A stretch of 64,000 nt of DNA, from NCBI GenBank assembly GCA_016713905.1, contig JADJOE010000001.1, positions 186,001-250,000 on the forward strand, written 5' to 3'. The notes beneath the pieces are model-generated. The model was not told the DNA's origin. It saw only the letters and a program-made list of their open reading frames with translations, and made no database searches. Positions 17,138 to 25,995 of this stretch are shown here, piece after piece. The translations under genes were made by a program, and so were the position numbers. Within the stretch, counting starts at the first letter, position 1. Each line of letters opens with the position of its first letter. Source of the DNA: Candidatus Vicinibacter proximus. GTDB lineage: Bacteria > Bacteroidota > Bacteroidia > Chitinophagales > Saprospiraceae.

Positions 17138-19882
17138 ATGAAATTTCCAAGCTTATTAACTGAATTTCAAACTACCGAAATAAGAACCAAGACTGCCGAA
17201 ATAAATGGAAAGTCTTACACTTTAATTGAAGGTGAGACAATTCTTTCTTTTATTCGGCGACATTTTGGGAAGGATTATGTGCCAACTCTTTGTGATGCCC
17301 CCAATCTGGAAACTTTTGGCTCTTGCAGGGTTTGTAGTGTGGAGGTAGGCCGACCAGGAAATGGAGGGTTGAGAACTGTTGCTTCTTGCCATACCCCGGT
17401 GGAGGAGAATATGATCATTTTTACAGAAACTGAGTCCATCCAAAAACTGAGAAAAAATATCATAGAGTTGGTTCTGACAGACCATCCCTTAGATTGCTTG
17501 ACTTGCGAGGTGAACGGAAATTGTGAATTGCAGGACACAGCTGCCAGGGTAGGTATCCGAAAAGTCAGATACCCGGAAGGAAAGAATCACCTCGATCGCC
17601 AGAAAGACCTAAGTCATCCCTATATGACTTCTGATCTTTCAAAATGTATAATGTGTTATAGATGCGTCAGAGCTTGCGATGAAGTACAGGGACAACTTGT
17701 ACTGAGTGTTATGGGTCGCGGTTTCGACAGCCAGATCATCAAAGGCAAAAACGAAAGTTTCTTTGATTCAGATTGCGTAAGCTGTGGAGCATGTGCCCAA
17801 GCATGCCCAACTTCTGCTATTTCTGATGTTTTTCAATCCAAAGCTCTTGTGGGGCAGGATAAAGTTAGGACCATTTGTACTTATTGTGGAGTTGGTTGTA
17901 ACCTGGAAGTTAGTGTAAAAAATGGGGAAATCCTGAGTATTCAGGCACCTTATAATGCCGAAGTAAACAGTGGACACACCTGTCTCAAGGGTCGGTATGC
18001 CTTTAAATTCTATAAACATCCGGAACGGCTTCAATATCCAATGATTCGAAAAAAAGGGGAATTGGAAAGGGTGAGTTGGGAAGAAGCTTATGACTTTATT
18101 GCTAAAAAATTAAACGAAGTTAAAAGTAAATATGGACCAGATGCCATAGGTGGTATCTCCTCTGCAAGGTGTACCAATGAAGAGAACTACCTGATGCAGA
18201 AATTCATCCGGGCTGTTATTGGAACAAATAATATTGATGGGTGCGCAAGAGTATGCCACTCTCCTACAGCGCTTGGAATGCAAAGGACTTTTGGAACTGG
18301 AGCTGCTACTAACTCCATTGAAGATCTGAAATATACCAATGCAATTATGGTTATTGGGGCAAATCCAACTGACGGGCACCCAGTTACTGGATCAAAATTG
18401 AGACAACATGCTTTAAAAGGTAAAACAACCATTGTTATTGATCCACGTCGAACAGAGATTGCCAGATTGGCTACTCATCACCTTCAGTTGAGGCCTGGGA
18501 CAAATGTTGCTGTACTTAACATGATGCTGTATTACATTATCAAGGAAGGTTTGGTTGCTAAAGATTTTATAGATACCAGAACAGAAGGTTTTGAAGATTT
18601 CAAAGAAAACATCCTCAATTTAAATTTGGATGAATTAGAGACTGTCTCTGGGGTGCCAAGAGAACAGGCCCGTGAAGCAGCTATCGCTTATGCATCTGCA
18701 GGTAATGCCATGTCATTCCATGGGCTTGGTGTAACTGAACATTATCAAGGTACATATACAGTCATGTTGATCGCAGATCTTGCTATGATAACGGGAAACA
18801 TAGGAAGAAGAGGGGTCGGTGTTAACCCTTTAAGAGGTCAGAACAATGTTCAAGGTATGGCAGATATGGGCGTCCAACCTTATCAGGGAGCTGGCTATCT
18901 TGATCTAACCCAACCTGAAATAAGAGATAAGTATTCCAAATTTTATGGGGCAGAAATGCCTCAGGAAATTGGGTTAAAAATTCCTGAAATGTACAATGCA
19001 GCAATTGCAGGAGATTTTAAAGCACTTTGGGTCATGGGTGAAGACATGGCGCAATCAGATCCAAATACTCACAAAGTAATAAAAGCACTTGAATCTCTGG
19101 AACTATTAGTCGTTCAGGAACTTTTTATGACCGAAACTGCAAAATATGCTCATGTGGTCTTACCCGGAGCATCTTTCTTAGAAAAAGAAGGAACTTTTAC
19201 TAATGGGGAACGAAGAATCCAACGGGTTAATCAAGTGGTAAAGCCAATTGGTGAAGCAAAAGTTGATGGCCAAATAGTTGTCGACATCATGAACAGAATG
19301 GGCTATTCACAACCAGATTACTCAGCTAAAAATTTGCTGGAAGAAATTAGCCAAATTGTCCCATTCTTTGCTGGTGTAAAGTGGGATGAATTAGGTGCCA
19401 ATGGAAAACAATGGCCCGTCCTCCCTGATGGAACGGACACAAAAATTCTTCACAAAGATGAATTCAAACGTGGAAAAGGAAAATTCGTTTTCAAAGGTTA
19501 TGTTGAAAGTCCTGAAATATTGAACCATGCGGATGAATTTCCATTTATACTAACCACCAACCGCGTATTGGAACATTACAACGCCGGAACAATGACACGC
19601 AGAACTGGAAATGCAAATATTATTACAGAAGACATTTTGATGATTAATCCCATTGATGGAAAAAGGTTAAATATTCTTGAAGAGGATATGGTGTTTTTGG
19701 AATCAGCAAGAGGGAATATAACCATTAAGGCACATATCACTGATGAAGTCAAACCAGGTATTTTAAGCACTACATTTCACTTTCCTGAACTCATGCTAAA
19801 TGTCGTGACTTCTGATGTGAGCGATGAAATAGCCATGTGCCCGGAGTATAAAGTAGTTTCATGCAGAATAAAAAAATTATAA
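17138..19882 (+). CDS. Formate dehydrogenase alpha subunit, molybdopterin and iron-sulfur protein (Cys type)
   Basis: A 914-residue catalytic subunit. The N-terminal [2Fe-2S] domain has CDAPN, SCRVC and SCHTP. Then come the NuoG-type His-Cys [4Fe-4S] motif HPLDCLTCEVNGNC and two ferredoxin clusters (KCIMCYRCVRAC, DCVSCGACAQAC). The molybdopterin domain starts at ICTYCGVGC. CARVCHSPT places Cys373 where formate dehydrogenases have Sec or Cys as the Mo ligand, with the catalytic His next to it. The C-terminal MoCo-binding domain is present (LTTNRVLEHYNAGTMTRR). It oxidises formate to CO2, passing electrons to the NuoEF-like subunit and NAD+. Accessory genes such as fdhD or cofactor synthesis genes are not in this window. 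Confidence 0.92.
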   Translation: MKFPSLLTEFQTTEIRTKTAEINGKSYTLIEGETILSFIRRHFGKDYVPTLCDAPNLETFGSCRVCSVEVGRPGNGGLRTVASCHTPVEENMIIFTETESIQKLRKNIIELVLTDHPLDCLTCEVNGNCELQDTAARVGIRKVRYPEGKNHLDRQKDLSHPYMTSDLSKCIMCYRCVRACDEVQGQLVLSVMGRGFDSQIIKGKNESFFDSDCVSCGACAQACPTSAISDVFQSKALVGQDKVRTICTYCGVGCNLEVSVKNGEILSIQAPYNAEVNSGHTCLKGRYAFKFYKHPERLQYPMIRKKGELERVSWEEAYDFIAKKLNEVKSKYGPDAIGGISSARCTNEENYLMQKFIRAVIGTNNIDGCARVCHSPTALGMQRTFGTGAATNSIEDLKYTNAIMVIGANPTDGHPVTGSKLRQHALKGKTTIVIDPRRTEIARLATHHLQLRPGTNVAVLNMMLYYIIKEGLVAKDFIDTRTEGFEDFKENILNLNLDELETVSGVPREQAREAAIAYASAGNAMSFHGLGVTEHYQGTYTVMLIADLAMITGNIGRRGVGVNPLRGQNNVQGMADMGVQPYQGAGYLDLTQPEIRDKYSKFYGAEMPQEIGLKIPEMYNAAIAGDFKALWVMGEDMAQSDPNTHKVIKALESLELLVVQELFMTETAKYAHVVLPGASFLEKEGTFTNGERRIQRVNQVVKPIGEAKVDGQIVVDIMNRMGYSQPDYSAKNLLEEISQIVPFFAGVKWDELGANGKQWPVLPDGTDTKILHKDEFKRGKGKFVFKGYVESPEILNHADEFPFILTTNRVLEHYNAGTMTRRTGNANIITEDILMINPIDGKRLNILEEDMVFLESARGNITIKAHITDEVKPGILSTTFHFPELMLNVVTSDVSDEIAMCPEYKVVSCRIKKL

Positions 19883-20155
19883 TCTAGCTACTTATAAAAT
19901 CTAAAGTAAGTTCTCCTGAATATTGTCTGATTGACTTATTGGAAGAAAGAATAGATCCACTGAAAGTTTAATATAAAAAGTACCTAGAATTTCAGCTATT
20001 GATTCTAGATTGTTTTTTGTTAAGGCTGTACCGTTTAAAATTTATTCAGATAGGTACCTTTGTTTTCACAATCTTAGTTAAAAAAAATTATTGCTCTTTC
20101 CCTGCAAAAAAAAACTCATACTAAAAAGTAAGAATCAATAATTAGAGACAGTAAA
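19883..20155. other. Intergenic region after formate dehydrogenase
   Basis: AT-rich and without a supported gene, strong hairpin or promoter match. It borders the short minus-strand frame at 20156. Confidence 0.4.
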
Positions 20156-20317
20156 TTATTTCATCAGTTCTGAAGGGATTGATAATAGATCTTCCGATTT
20201 GATTGCAAAACTTTCTATAAAAAATCCTCTTAATTTAGGATGGAGATCTATTGAACACCCATTAAGAGAGGTCAAATTACCAATCCACAATTCATTGCCT
20301 TTTATTTGAATTTCCAA
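20156..20317 (-). CDS. Short overlapping frame of 53 codons, possible frameshifted extension or small protein
   Basis: A 53-codon frame that starts at TTG within the last codons of the histidine-phosphatase gene and runs past its stop in another frame. The translation contains ELWIGNLTSLNGCSIDLHP and ends SEDLLSIPSELMK, a composition that looks coding rather than random. No ATG lies near its beginning. It may be a C-terminal extension separated from the upstream gene by a frameshift, a remnant of another gene, or chance. No family recognised. Confidence 0.25.
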   Translation of the reverse strand: MEIQIKGNELWIGNLTSLNGCSIDLHPKLRGFFIESFAIKSEDLLSIPSELMK

Positions 20318-20804
20318 ATTGTTTGGTTTTTAAATTAACCCTCTGAGTCTTCCCGTATTTGAAAGTAATTTTAAATAACTTGTCATATTCATCGTCTTTT
20401 ATACTTACATTTTTATTAGTAAGCTGTTTAATCATGAGCAGAAGTGTGTTTGAATGTCCAACCACCAGAAAGTTTTTTCCTTTAGAGGCAGATAATTTAT
20501 TGGACAACAAAATTAGACTGGTTGAATCAGTTTTATATAATTCAATTTCTTTGTGCAATATTATAGCCAATGGTTTTACGGTTTCTGTGGTCCTTAAGTA
20601 ATCACTGGAATATATATGATCAATTTTCTTTGATTGCATAATACTGGTTAGTTCCATTACCCGCAATTTGCCAGCTTCTGATAGTGGACTTTCTCTTTCC
20701 TGATTTAATTTTTCCGCATGCCTTACCAAATAAATATTTGTTGACGGAGTGCAGGAGTAAAATATTAAAAGGATAGAAGTACATACGCTTAACTTAATTT
20801 TCAA
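20292..20804 (-). CDS. Histidine phosphatase superfamily lipoprotein (SixA-like)
   Basis: A 170-residue protein that starts with TTG; no ATG is available before the signal peptide. The signal peptide ends in a lipobox, IFYSC, so the protein is probably a lipoprotein on the periplasmic face. The phosphoglycerate mutase-like fold shows LVRHAEK (the nucleophilic His plus the conserved Arg), SDYLRTTETVKPLA and VVGHSNTL with the second His. Substrates of exported members are not established; sugar phosphates or phosphohistidine are options. It is the last gene of the nine-gene minus-strand run, 36 bases after nadA. An extra 53-codon frame overlaps its 3' end. Confidence 0.82.
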   Translation of the reverse strand: MKIKLSVCTSILLIFYSCTPSTNIYLVRHAEKLNQERESPLSEAGKLRVMELTSIMQSKKIDHIYSSDYLRTTETVKPLAIILHKEIELYKTDSTSLILLSNKLSASKGKNFLVVGHSNTLLLMIKQLTNKNVSIKDDEYDKLFKITFKYGKTQRVNLKTKQFGNSNKRQ

Positions 20805-20840
20805 ATTTACAAGGTTGATTTAAAGTTAGATCTTTCCATT

Positions 20841-21848
20841 CTATTTTAATCCAACTTGTGCACTGATATCAAGCATTCGGTCAATCGATGACCTTGCATC
20901 TCTGATAACTTGTTCGGATAATGTCACTTCTGGAAGTTCATATTTCATACATAAATACAGTTTTTCCAATGTATTTCGTTTCATATGTGGGCACTCGTTA
21001 CAAGCACAAAGATTATTTGGTGGGGCTGGAATAAAAACTTTTTCAGGGCAAGCCTTATGCATCTGATGAAGGATCCCGGCTTCGGTTGCCACAATGAAGG
21101 TTTTACAAGAATCTTGTTGTACAAATTTCAACAAACCACTTGTCGATCCAATATAATCAGCAAGCTTTAAAACAATTTCTTCACACTCTGGGTGCGCTAT
21201 AATCTTTGCTTCTGGATGTTGATGTTTCAGTTTTACTATTTTCTCGTGTGAAAATATTTCATGAACCATACATGCACCATTCCACAATATCATTTTTCGA
21301 CCGGTCTCTTTCTCTAAATAGGCACCAAGATTTTTATCCGGTGCGAAAATGATCCCTTTATCCTTTGGAATGCTGTTGATAATATGTTTTGCATTAGAAG
21401 ATGTGCAACAGATGTCTGTCAAAGTTTTTAGTTCTGCAGTACAATTCACATAACTTACAACGATATGGTCTGGAAATTTTTCCTTGAATTTTGCAAAAAC
21501 AGGTGCAGGACATGAATCTGATAAAGAGCATCCGGCTTTTAAATCCGGTATAACCACTTTTTTTTGAGGGGATAAAATTTTTGCAGTTTCTGCCATAAAA
21601 TGTACGCCAGCAAAAGCAATCATATCAGCCTTTGTCCTGGCAGCCTCTTGTGACAATTGCAAACTATCTCCAACAAAATCTGCAATATCCTGGATGTCCG
21701 AATCTTGATAATAATGCGCGAGAATGACAGCATTCTTCTCTTTCTTGAGCTTTCTAATTTCTTCAAATAAATCCATTTCTGGATCTAATTCTACATCTAG
21801 AAATCCATTAACATATAAATCCTGTTGCGCAACATTTAAATTTATCAT
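20841..21848 (-). CDS. nadA: Quinolinate synthase A
   Basis: A 335-residue quinolinate synthase, which condenses iminoaspartate with dihydroxyacetone phosphate using a [4Fe-4S] cluster in de novo NAD synthesis. LAHYYQDSDIQDIADFVGDSLQL near 43 and FAGVHFMAETAKIL near 80 are hallmark segments. The three expected cluster cysteines fall in the conserved contexts VNCTAELK, HPECEE and the C-terminal NLCACNECPHMKRNT. The NadB and NadC partners are not in the window. It lies 18 bases downstream of paaZ. Confidence 0.96.
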   Translation of the reverse strand: MINLNVAQQDLYVNGFLDVELDPEMDLFEEIRKLKKEKNAVILAHYYQDSDIQDIADFVGDSLQLSQEAARTKADMIAFAGVHFMAETAKILSPQKKVVIPDLKAGCSLSDSCPAPVFAKFKEKFPDHIVVSYVNCTAELKTLTDICCTSSNAKHIINSIPKDKGIIFAPDKNLGAYLEKETGRKMILWNGACMVHEIFSHEKIVKLKHQHPEAKIIAHPECEEIVLKLADYIGSTSGLLKFVQQDSCKTFIVATEAGILHQMHKACPEKVFIPAPPNNLCACNECPHMKRNTLEKLYLCMKYELPEVTLSEQVIRDARSSIDRMLDISAQVGLK

Positions 21849-21866
21849 GTTTGCTTTTTTGCAAGG

Positions 21867-23912
21867 TTAATTATTTTCCTTTTTCTTTACCATTGTCAGT
21901 ATCGTTGCAATAGCAACTGACTCTCCTGTTTCATCATAAACATCAACTACCCACTTTACAATTCCCTTCGCAATATCTTCTTCACTTTTTTTCTCCTGCT
22001 CTATTTTTTCTTTTACAATTAATTTTACACCTATCGTCATTCCCGGATAGACTGGTTTTATAAAACGACATTCGTCAATTCCGTAATTGAGTAGAACCGG
22101 ACCCTTCTTTGCATCCACAAACATGCCTGCTGCCTTTGACAAAATATAATATCCATGTGCTACTCTTCCGGTAAAAATAGTTCCCTCTAAAGAGGTAATG
22201 TCCATATGTGCATAAAAGTGATCGCCACTAAGATTCGCAAAATTGGTAATATCAGCTTCAGTCACCGTGTGTTTTGCAGTAATCCAGGAATCCCCTATTT
22301 GTAATTCTTCAAAATGTTTCCTGAATAAATGAATTTCACTTTCAAAGGTCTCTGCTCCAGTTTGAAATACCTTGCTGATGGAGGTTAACATACTCGGCGA
22401 TCCCTGTATGGCTGTTCTTTGCATAAAATGCTTGATACCGCGAAGTCCACCCATCTCTTCTCCTCCTCCTGCCCGACCAGGCCCCCCGTGAACCAACAAG
22501 GGCATTGGTGATCCATGACCTGTACTTTCTTTTGCACATGACTCGTTCAACACCAATATTCTTCCATGGTAAGCAGCTGAACCAATCACATATTTTGATG
22601 CAATCTCCGAATTTGAAGTTATGATTGAGCTTACAAGCGATCCTTTTCCTAACTTAGAAATTGAAATAGCCTCCTCTATGTCCTTATATGGAATCAAAGT
22701 ACTGACAGGACCAAATACCTCCACTTCATGTGACTGTAGGTAATCAAAAGGTCGCTCATTCAACATTAATATTGGAGACATAAATGAACCTGAATTTGAA
22801 TCCACGCCTACCAAATTAACACTGTGCAAATCACCGTAAACAATAGGAGTTAATTTTGAAAGGTCTGCAACTTTTTCTTTGACTTCAATCATTTGTGTCT
22901 TTCCGACTAATGCCCCCATTCTAACTTCTTCTTTATGGGGATCCCCTATCACAGTTTTTGAAAGTCTTTGTCCAAGGGCATTCTTAACATCTTCTATATA
23001 AGATTCAGGAATGATAAGTCGTCGTATTGCCGTACATTTTTGTCCACACTTAGCGGTCATTTCACGATGTACTTCCTTGATAAAAATATCAAAATCCGGA
23101 GTTCCTGGTTTCGCATCTATACCTAAAACAGAACAATTCAAAGAATCAGCTTCCATATTAAAAGGTACAGATTCTTCAATCATTTTACGGTTGGACCGCA
23201 ACATTCTACCTGTCGAAGCAGATCCTGTAAAAGTGACTACATCTTGACTGGTGACAAAGTCTAATAAATTTCTTGCAGAACCACAAATCAATTGTAATGC
23301 CCCTTCTGGTAAAATTCCGGAAGCTATAATATCTTTTACCACAACTTCTGCCAGATAACAACTCACTGTAGCAGGTTTAACCACCGCTGGCATACCGGCA
23401 AGCAAGTTCACCGATATTTTTTCCAACATACCCCAAACAGGAAAGTTAAAGGCATTTATATGGATGGCTACACCCTCTTTCGGTACCAATAAATGATGAC
23501 CAATAAATGTATTTGACTTTGACAATGGGGCTACTTCTCCATCCAAACAGAATGATTGGTTAGGCAACTTGCGTCGCAAACTAGCATAAGCAAACAAAGT
23601 GCCTATTCCTCCATCAATGTCTATCCAGCTATCCGCTTTAGTCGCACCCGTTTTATAACTTACTGAATAGTAGTCGGCTTTTTTATTTGTCAGATAAAGG
23701 GCTAACGCCTTTAACATCCTTCCTCTTTCTTGAAAGGTCATTTTTCTTAATGCGGGTCCACCGTATGTTCTGGCATAATTCAATATTGCACTAAAATCCA
23801 ATCCATCTGAGCTTGCATAGGATATTATTTCATCATTTACTGCATTAATCAATGGGATTCCTTCTCCATCGCCTTCAATCCATTTACCCAGACTGTAGTT
23901 TTTCAGTTTCAT
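21867..23912 (-). CDS. paaZ: Bifunctional aldehyde dehydrogenase/enoyl-CoA hydratase PaaZ (phenylacetate degradation)
   Basis: A 681-residue fusion. Residues 1-520 are an aldehyde dehydrogenase, with INAFNFPVWGMLEK, VVKPATVSCYLAE, VTFTGSASTGR and the catalytic-Cys segment CGQKCTAIRRL near 296. Residues 540-681 are a MaoC-like hydratase with LSGDHFYAHMD and GRVAHGYYILS. In phenylacetate catabolism PaaZ opens oxepin-CoA by hydrolysis and oxidises the resulting semialdehyde. No paaABCDE, paaG or paaK gene is in this window, so the rest of the pathway must lie elsewhere or this enzyme serves another ring-cleavage route. A -7 match sits 24 bases upstream, in the 101-base gap after the DUF1569 gene. 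Confidence 0.93.
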   Translation of the reverse strand: MKLKNYSLGKWIEGDGEGIPLINAVNDEIISYASSDGLDFSAILNYARTYGGPALRKMTFQERGRMLKALALYLTNKKADYYSVSYKTGATKADSWIDIDGGIGTLFAYASLRRKLPNQSFCLDGEVAPLSKSNTFIGHHLLVPKEGVAIHINAFNFPVWGMLEKISVNLLAGMPAVVKPATVSCYLAEVVVKDIIASGILPEGALQLICGSARNLLDFVTSQDVVTFTGSASTGRMLRSNRKMIEESVPFNMEADSLNCSVLGIDAKPGTPDFDIFIKEVHREMTAKCGQKCTAIRRLIIPESYIEDVKNALGQRLSKTVIGDPHKEEVRMGALVGKTQMIEVKEKVADLSKLTPIVYGDLHSVNLVGVDSNSGSFMSPILMLNERPFDYLQSHEVEVFGPVSTLIPYKDIEEAISISKLGKGSLVSSIITSNSEIASKYVIGSAAYHGRILVLNESCAKESTGHGSPMPLLVHGGPGRAGGGEEMGGLRGIKHFMQRTAIQGSPSMLTSISKVFQTGAETFESEIHLFRKHFEELQIGDSWITAKHTVTEADITNFANLSGDHFYAHMDITSLEGTIFTGRVAHGYYILSKAAGMFVDAKKGPVLLNYGIDECRFIKPVYPGMTIGVKLIVKEKIEQEKKSEEDIAKGIVKWVVDVYDETGESVAIATILTMVKKKENN

Positions 23913-23935
23913 CTAACTTAAATTTAATTATGCGA

Positions 23936-23943
23936 CAAATATA
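23936..23943 (-). promoter_or_regulatory. -7 promoter element for paaZ-nadA
   Basis: The minus strand reads TATATTTG, matching TAnnTTTG, 24 bases before the paaZ start. This suggests an internal promoter separating paaZ and later genes from the upstream part of the run. Confidence 0.5.
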
Positions 23944-24013
23944 AATGGACCGCAATTCAGTCCAATACAAAAATTCCTTTTAAAATAACAAACTTAGGAA
24001 GCCCTAATTATAT

Positions 24014-24469
24014 CTAAATACCAAATTGCTTCAAGTGATGAAGAGCATGTTTGTAAAGCAAGGCTAGGTTTTGCTCGAAATTTAAATCTCCAAAAATAGG
24101 GTTACGAATCCTTAAATCTGGTTTCTCTTCGTAAACTTCAAACATATCTATGATCTCCTTTTCTAACTCTAGAATAGCATCTTCATAATTTAAATGTTCA
24201 ATTGGTTCGGGACGATCCCCCAATAAAATGTTATTGGTGTTTTCTTTAAAAGGAATATCAGACATTATAAATGCCTGCATTTTATCCAATTTTTCTATAG
24301 GTGTAATAATTTCTTTATGCCTGATTTTCCCATTTGCAACCCTGAAAGAACTAATCATATGCTCAACCATTTCATGAGCGTTCATAACTCCCCATTTCCC
24401 TTTCAGGATTGGTGAAAGTCCTCTTAAATGTTTGGAAAATTCATTTCGTAAAAATGCTTCTTTATTCAT
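24014..24469 (-). CDS. DUF1569-like (DinB-fold) protein
   Basis: I use the ATG at 24469 (151 residues); the longer frame begins with a TTG at 24511. The protein is helical, with MNAHEMVEHMISSF near the start and HALHHLKQFGI at the end. Histidines spaced this way across a four-helix bundle resemble the DUF1569/DinB-like superfamily, which often binds a metal. No enzymatic function is established. It lies 47 bases after fabG and upstream of paaZ, so a link with acyl-CoA or aromatic metabolism is possible from context only. Confidence 0.65.
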   Translation of the reverse strand: MNKEAFLRNEFSKHLRGLSPILKGKWGVMNAHEMVEHMISSFRVANGKIRHKEIITPIEKLDKMQAFIMSDIPFKENTNNILLGDRPEPIEHLNYEDAILELEKEIIDMFEVYEEKPDLRIRNPIFGDLNFEQNLALLYKHALHHLKQFGI

Positions 24470-24516
24470 AAATCTAACTATGAGACTAGCTATAATCTTA
24501 TTATGAGGCAAAAAAC

Positions 24517-25263
24517 TTACATGTTAAGCCCACCACATACACTGATCACCTGACCTGTTACATAACTTGATTGATCAGATGCTAAAAATGTCACTACATC
24601 AGCTACCTCTGAAGCCTGAGCTAATCTACCAAGAGGTATATTTTTAAGGAAATTTTCTTTGGTTTTTTCATCCAGAACGTGTGTCATCTCTGTCTCAATA
24701 AAACCAGGAGCGATTGCATTACATCTTATATTTCTGCTGGCAACTTCTTTTGCTACTGATTTGGTAAATCCAATCATCCCTGCTTTTGAAGCGGCATAAT
24801 TTGCTTGACCAGCATTACCAAACATGCCCACAACTGAAGTAATATTAATAATGCTTCCACTTCGTTGTCTCATCATTTGAGTAACTGCAAATTTGGTTAG
24901 GTTAAATGTAGATTTAAGATTTACATTCATAACCTGATCCCATTGCTCTTCTGTCATTCTCATAAGAAGATTGTCCTTAGTTATTCCAGCATTGTTCACT
25001 AAAATATCCAAGCCTCCAAAATCAGCAACCACTTGGGTAATCAAGTCTTTACTTGCCTGATAATTAGACGCATCTGAAGCGTAAGCCTTAATTTTAACTG
25101 GATACATTTCCAATCGTGAAATCAGTTCTTGTGCTTTGTCTGGAGAACTCAAATATGTAAAAGCGACATTGGATCCATTTTTGGCAAGCTTTTCAACAAT
25201 TGCCGAACCAATGCCCCTACTGCCACCAGTAACTAGGGAAATTTTGCCGGGAACTTTACACAT
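24517..25263 (-). CDS. fabG: 3-oxoacyl-[acyl-carrier-protein] reductase (SDR family)
   Basis: A 248-residue short-chain dehydrogenase. It has the nucleotide motif TGGSRGIGSAI near residue 12, the NNAG motif, the catalytic Ser in NITSVVGM, and the Y-A-A-S-K pair in NYAASKAGMIGF. The C-terminal VTFLASDQSSYVTGQVISVCGGLNM is typical of FabG. It reduces 3-oxoacyl-ACP to 3-hydroxyacyl-ACP with NADPH. It is not in a fatty acid synthesis cluster here, so a role on acetoacetyl-CoA (PhaB-like, feeding the PHA locus) or in another pathway cannot be excluded. Confidence 0.88.
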   Translation of the reverse strand: MCKVPGKISLVTGGSRGIGSAIVEKLAKNGSNVAFTYLSSPDKAQELISRLEMYPVKIKAYASDASNYQASKDLITQVVADFGGLDILVNNAGITKDNLLMRMTEEQWDQVMNVNLKSTFNLTKFAVTQMMRQRSGSIINITSVVGMFGNAGQANYAASKAGMIGFTKSVAKEVASRNIRCNAIAPGFIETEMTHVLDEKTKENFLKNIPLGRLAQASEVADVVTFLASDQSSYVTGQVISVCGGLNM

Positions 25264-25306
25264 ACTTATTTTTTGAAGGTATTAGAAATAAATTTTCATT
25301 TTAATA

Positions 25307-25984
25307 CTATTGGGGTCTTCGACTTTTGAAATTGCTTTTATTTCTAGGTTTATTGTAGTGTTTTTGGTTCTTCCCTCCACCCTTATAATTATTGGGCCTG
25401 ATTTTTTGGTGTCTGGTATAGTTTGTCGCCACTTCAAGAATAGTCTCTTCGGGAATTTCCAGGATCCCCTTACTCATATTAAACAAATCCTCTTTAATGA
25501 TTTCATCACTGACGTAATGTTCCTTGTTCCAGTTTTTAAAAGCCATTTTCATATAACTGGCAATGATCACAGCAAATGCCATCTTCTTTTTGGGGTCCTC
25601 TAAGGTAACTGCCTTTTGGATCATGGCATTTACATAATTACCATAATGACGGTTTCTTTCCAGAGCTCCAGGGTACTCAATTTTTTCAGGAACAATGATA
25701 TCGTTTTCAGGTGTTGGAATAATGCCAGTAGGAGGAATAACATCAATTTTATATTGAGCTATGCGGAAAAAATGATGCCATAGTTTTTTTCGATGTTCTT
25801 CAAAATTCCTGTTATATGGAGTCATAATCTGCATGAGCTCAATTACTGTTTCAGCAAATGATTGACGATATTTTGGATCTTCTATTGCTTTACAATGAAG
25901 AACTAAGTCTTGAACCATTCGCCCATATTCTGGCATTATGAGCTCGTCTAGGGAGGTGTTATAAACAAAATTCACATCTTGCAT
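25307..25984 (-). CDS. DUF4290 domain-containing protein
   Basis: A 225-residue Bacteroidota protein. The N-terminal half (YNTSLDELIMPEYGRMVQDLVLHCKAIEDPKYRQ, shown as consecutive motifs YNTSLDELIMPEYGR and VLHCKAIEDP) matches DUF4290 as I know it. The C-terminal tail is very basic and Asn/Gln/Gly-rich (from about residue 195), which suggests RNA or nucleic acid binding. The protein is predicted soluble and has no signal peptide. It lies 11 bases downstream of glmS, suggesting one transcript. Function unknown. Confidence 0.82.
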   Translation of the reverse strand: MQDVNFVYNTSLDELIMPEYGRMVQDLVLHCKAIEDPKYRQSFAETVIELMQIMTPYNRNFEEHRKKLWHHFFRIAQYKIDVIPPTGIIPTPENDIIVPEKIEYPGALERNRHYGNYVNAMIQKAVTLEDPKKKMAFAVIIASYMKMAFKNWNKEHYVSDEIIKEDLFNMSKGILEIPEETILEVATNYTRHQKIRPNNYKGGGKNQKHYNKPRNKSNFKSRRPQ

Positions 25985-25995
25985 AATTAATTTCT

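Noticed and set aside
18110..18432. Minus-strand frames of 80-89 codons inside the formate dehydrogenase alpha gene
   Set aside because: The plus-strand frame is certain from its Fe-S and Mo motifs; overlapping frames of this length are expected by chance.
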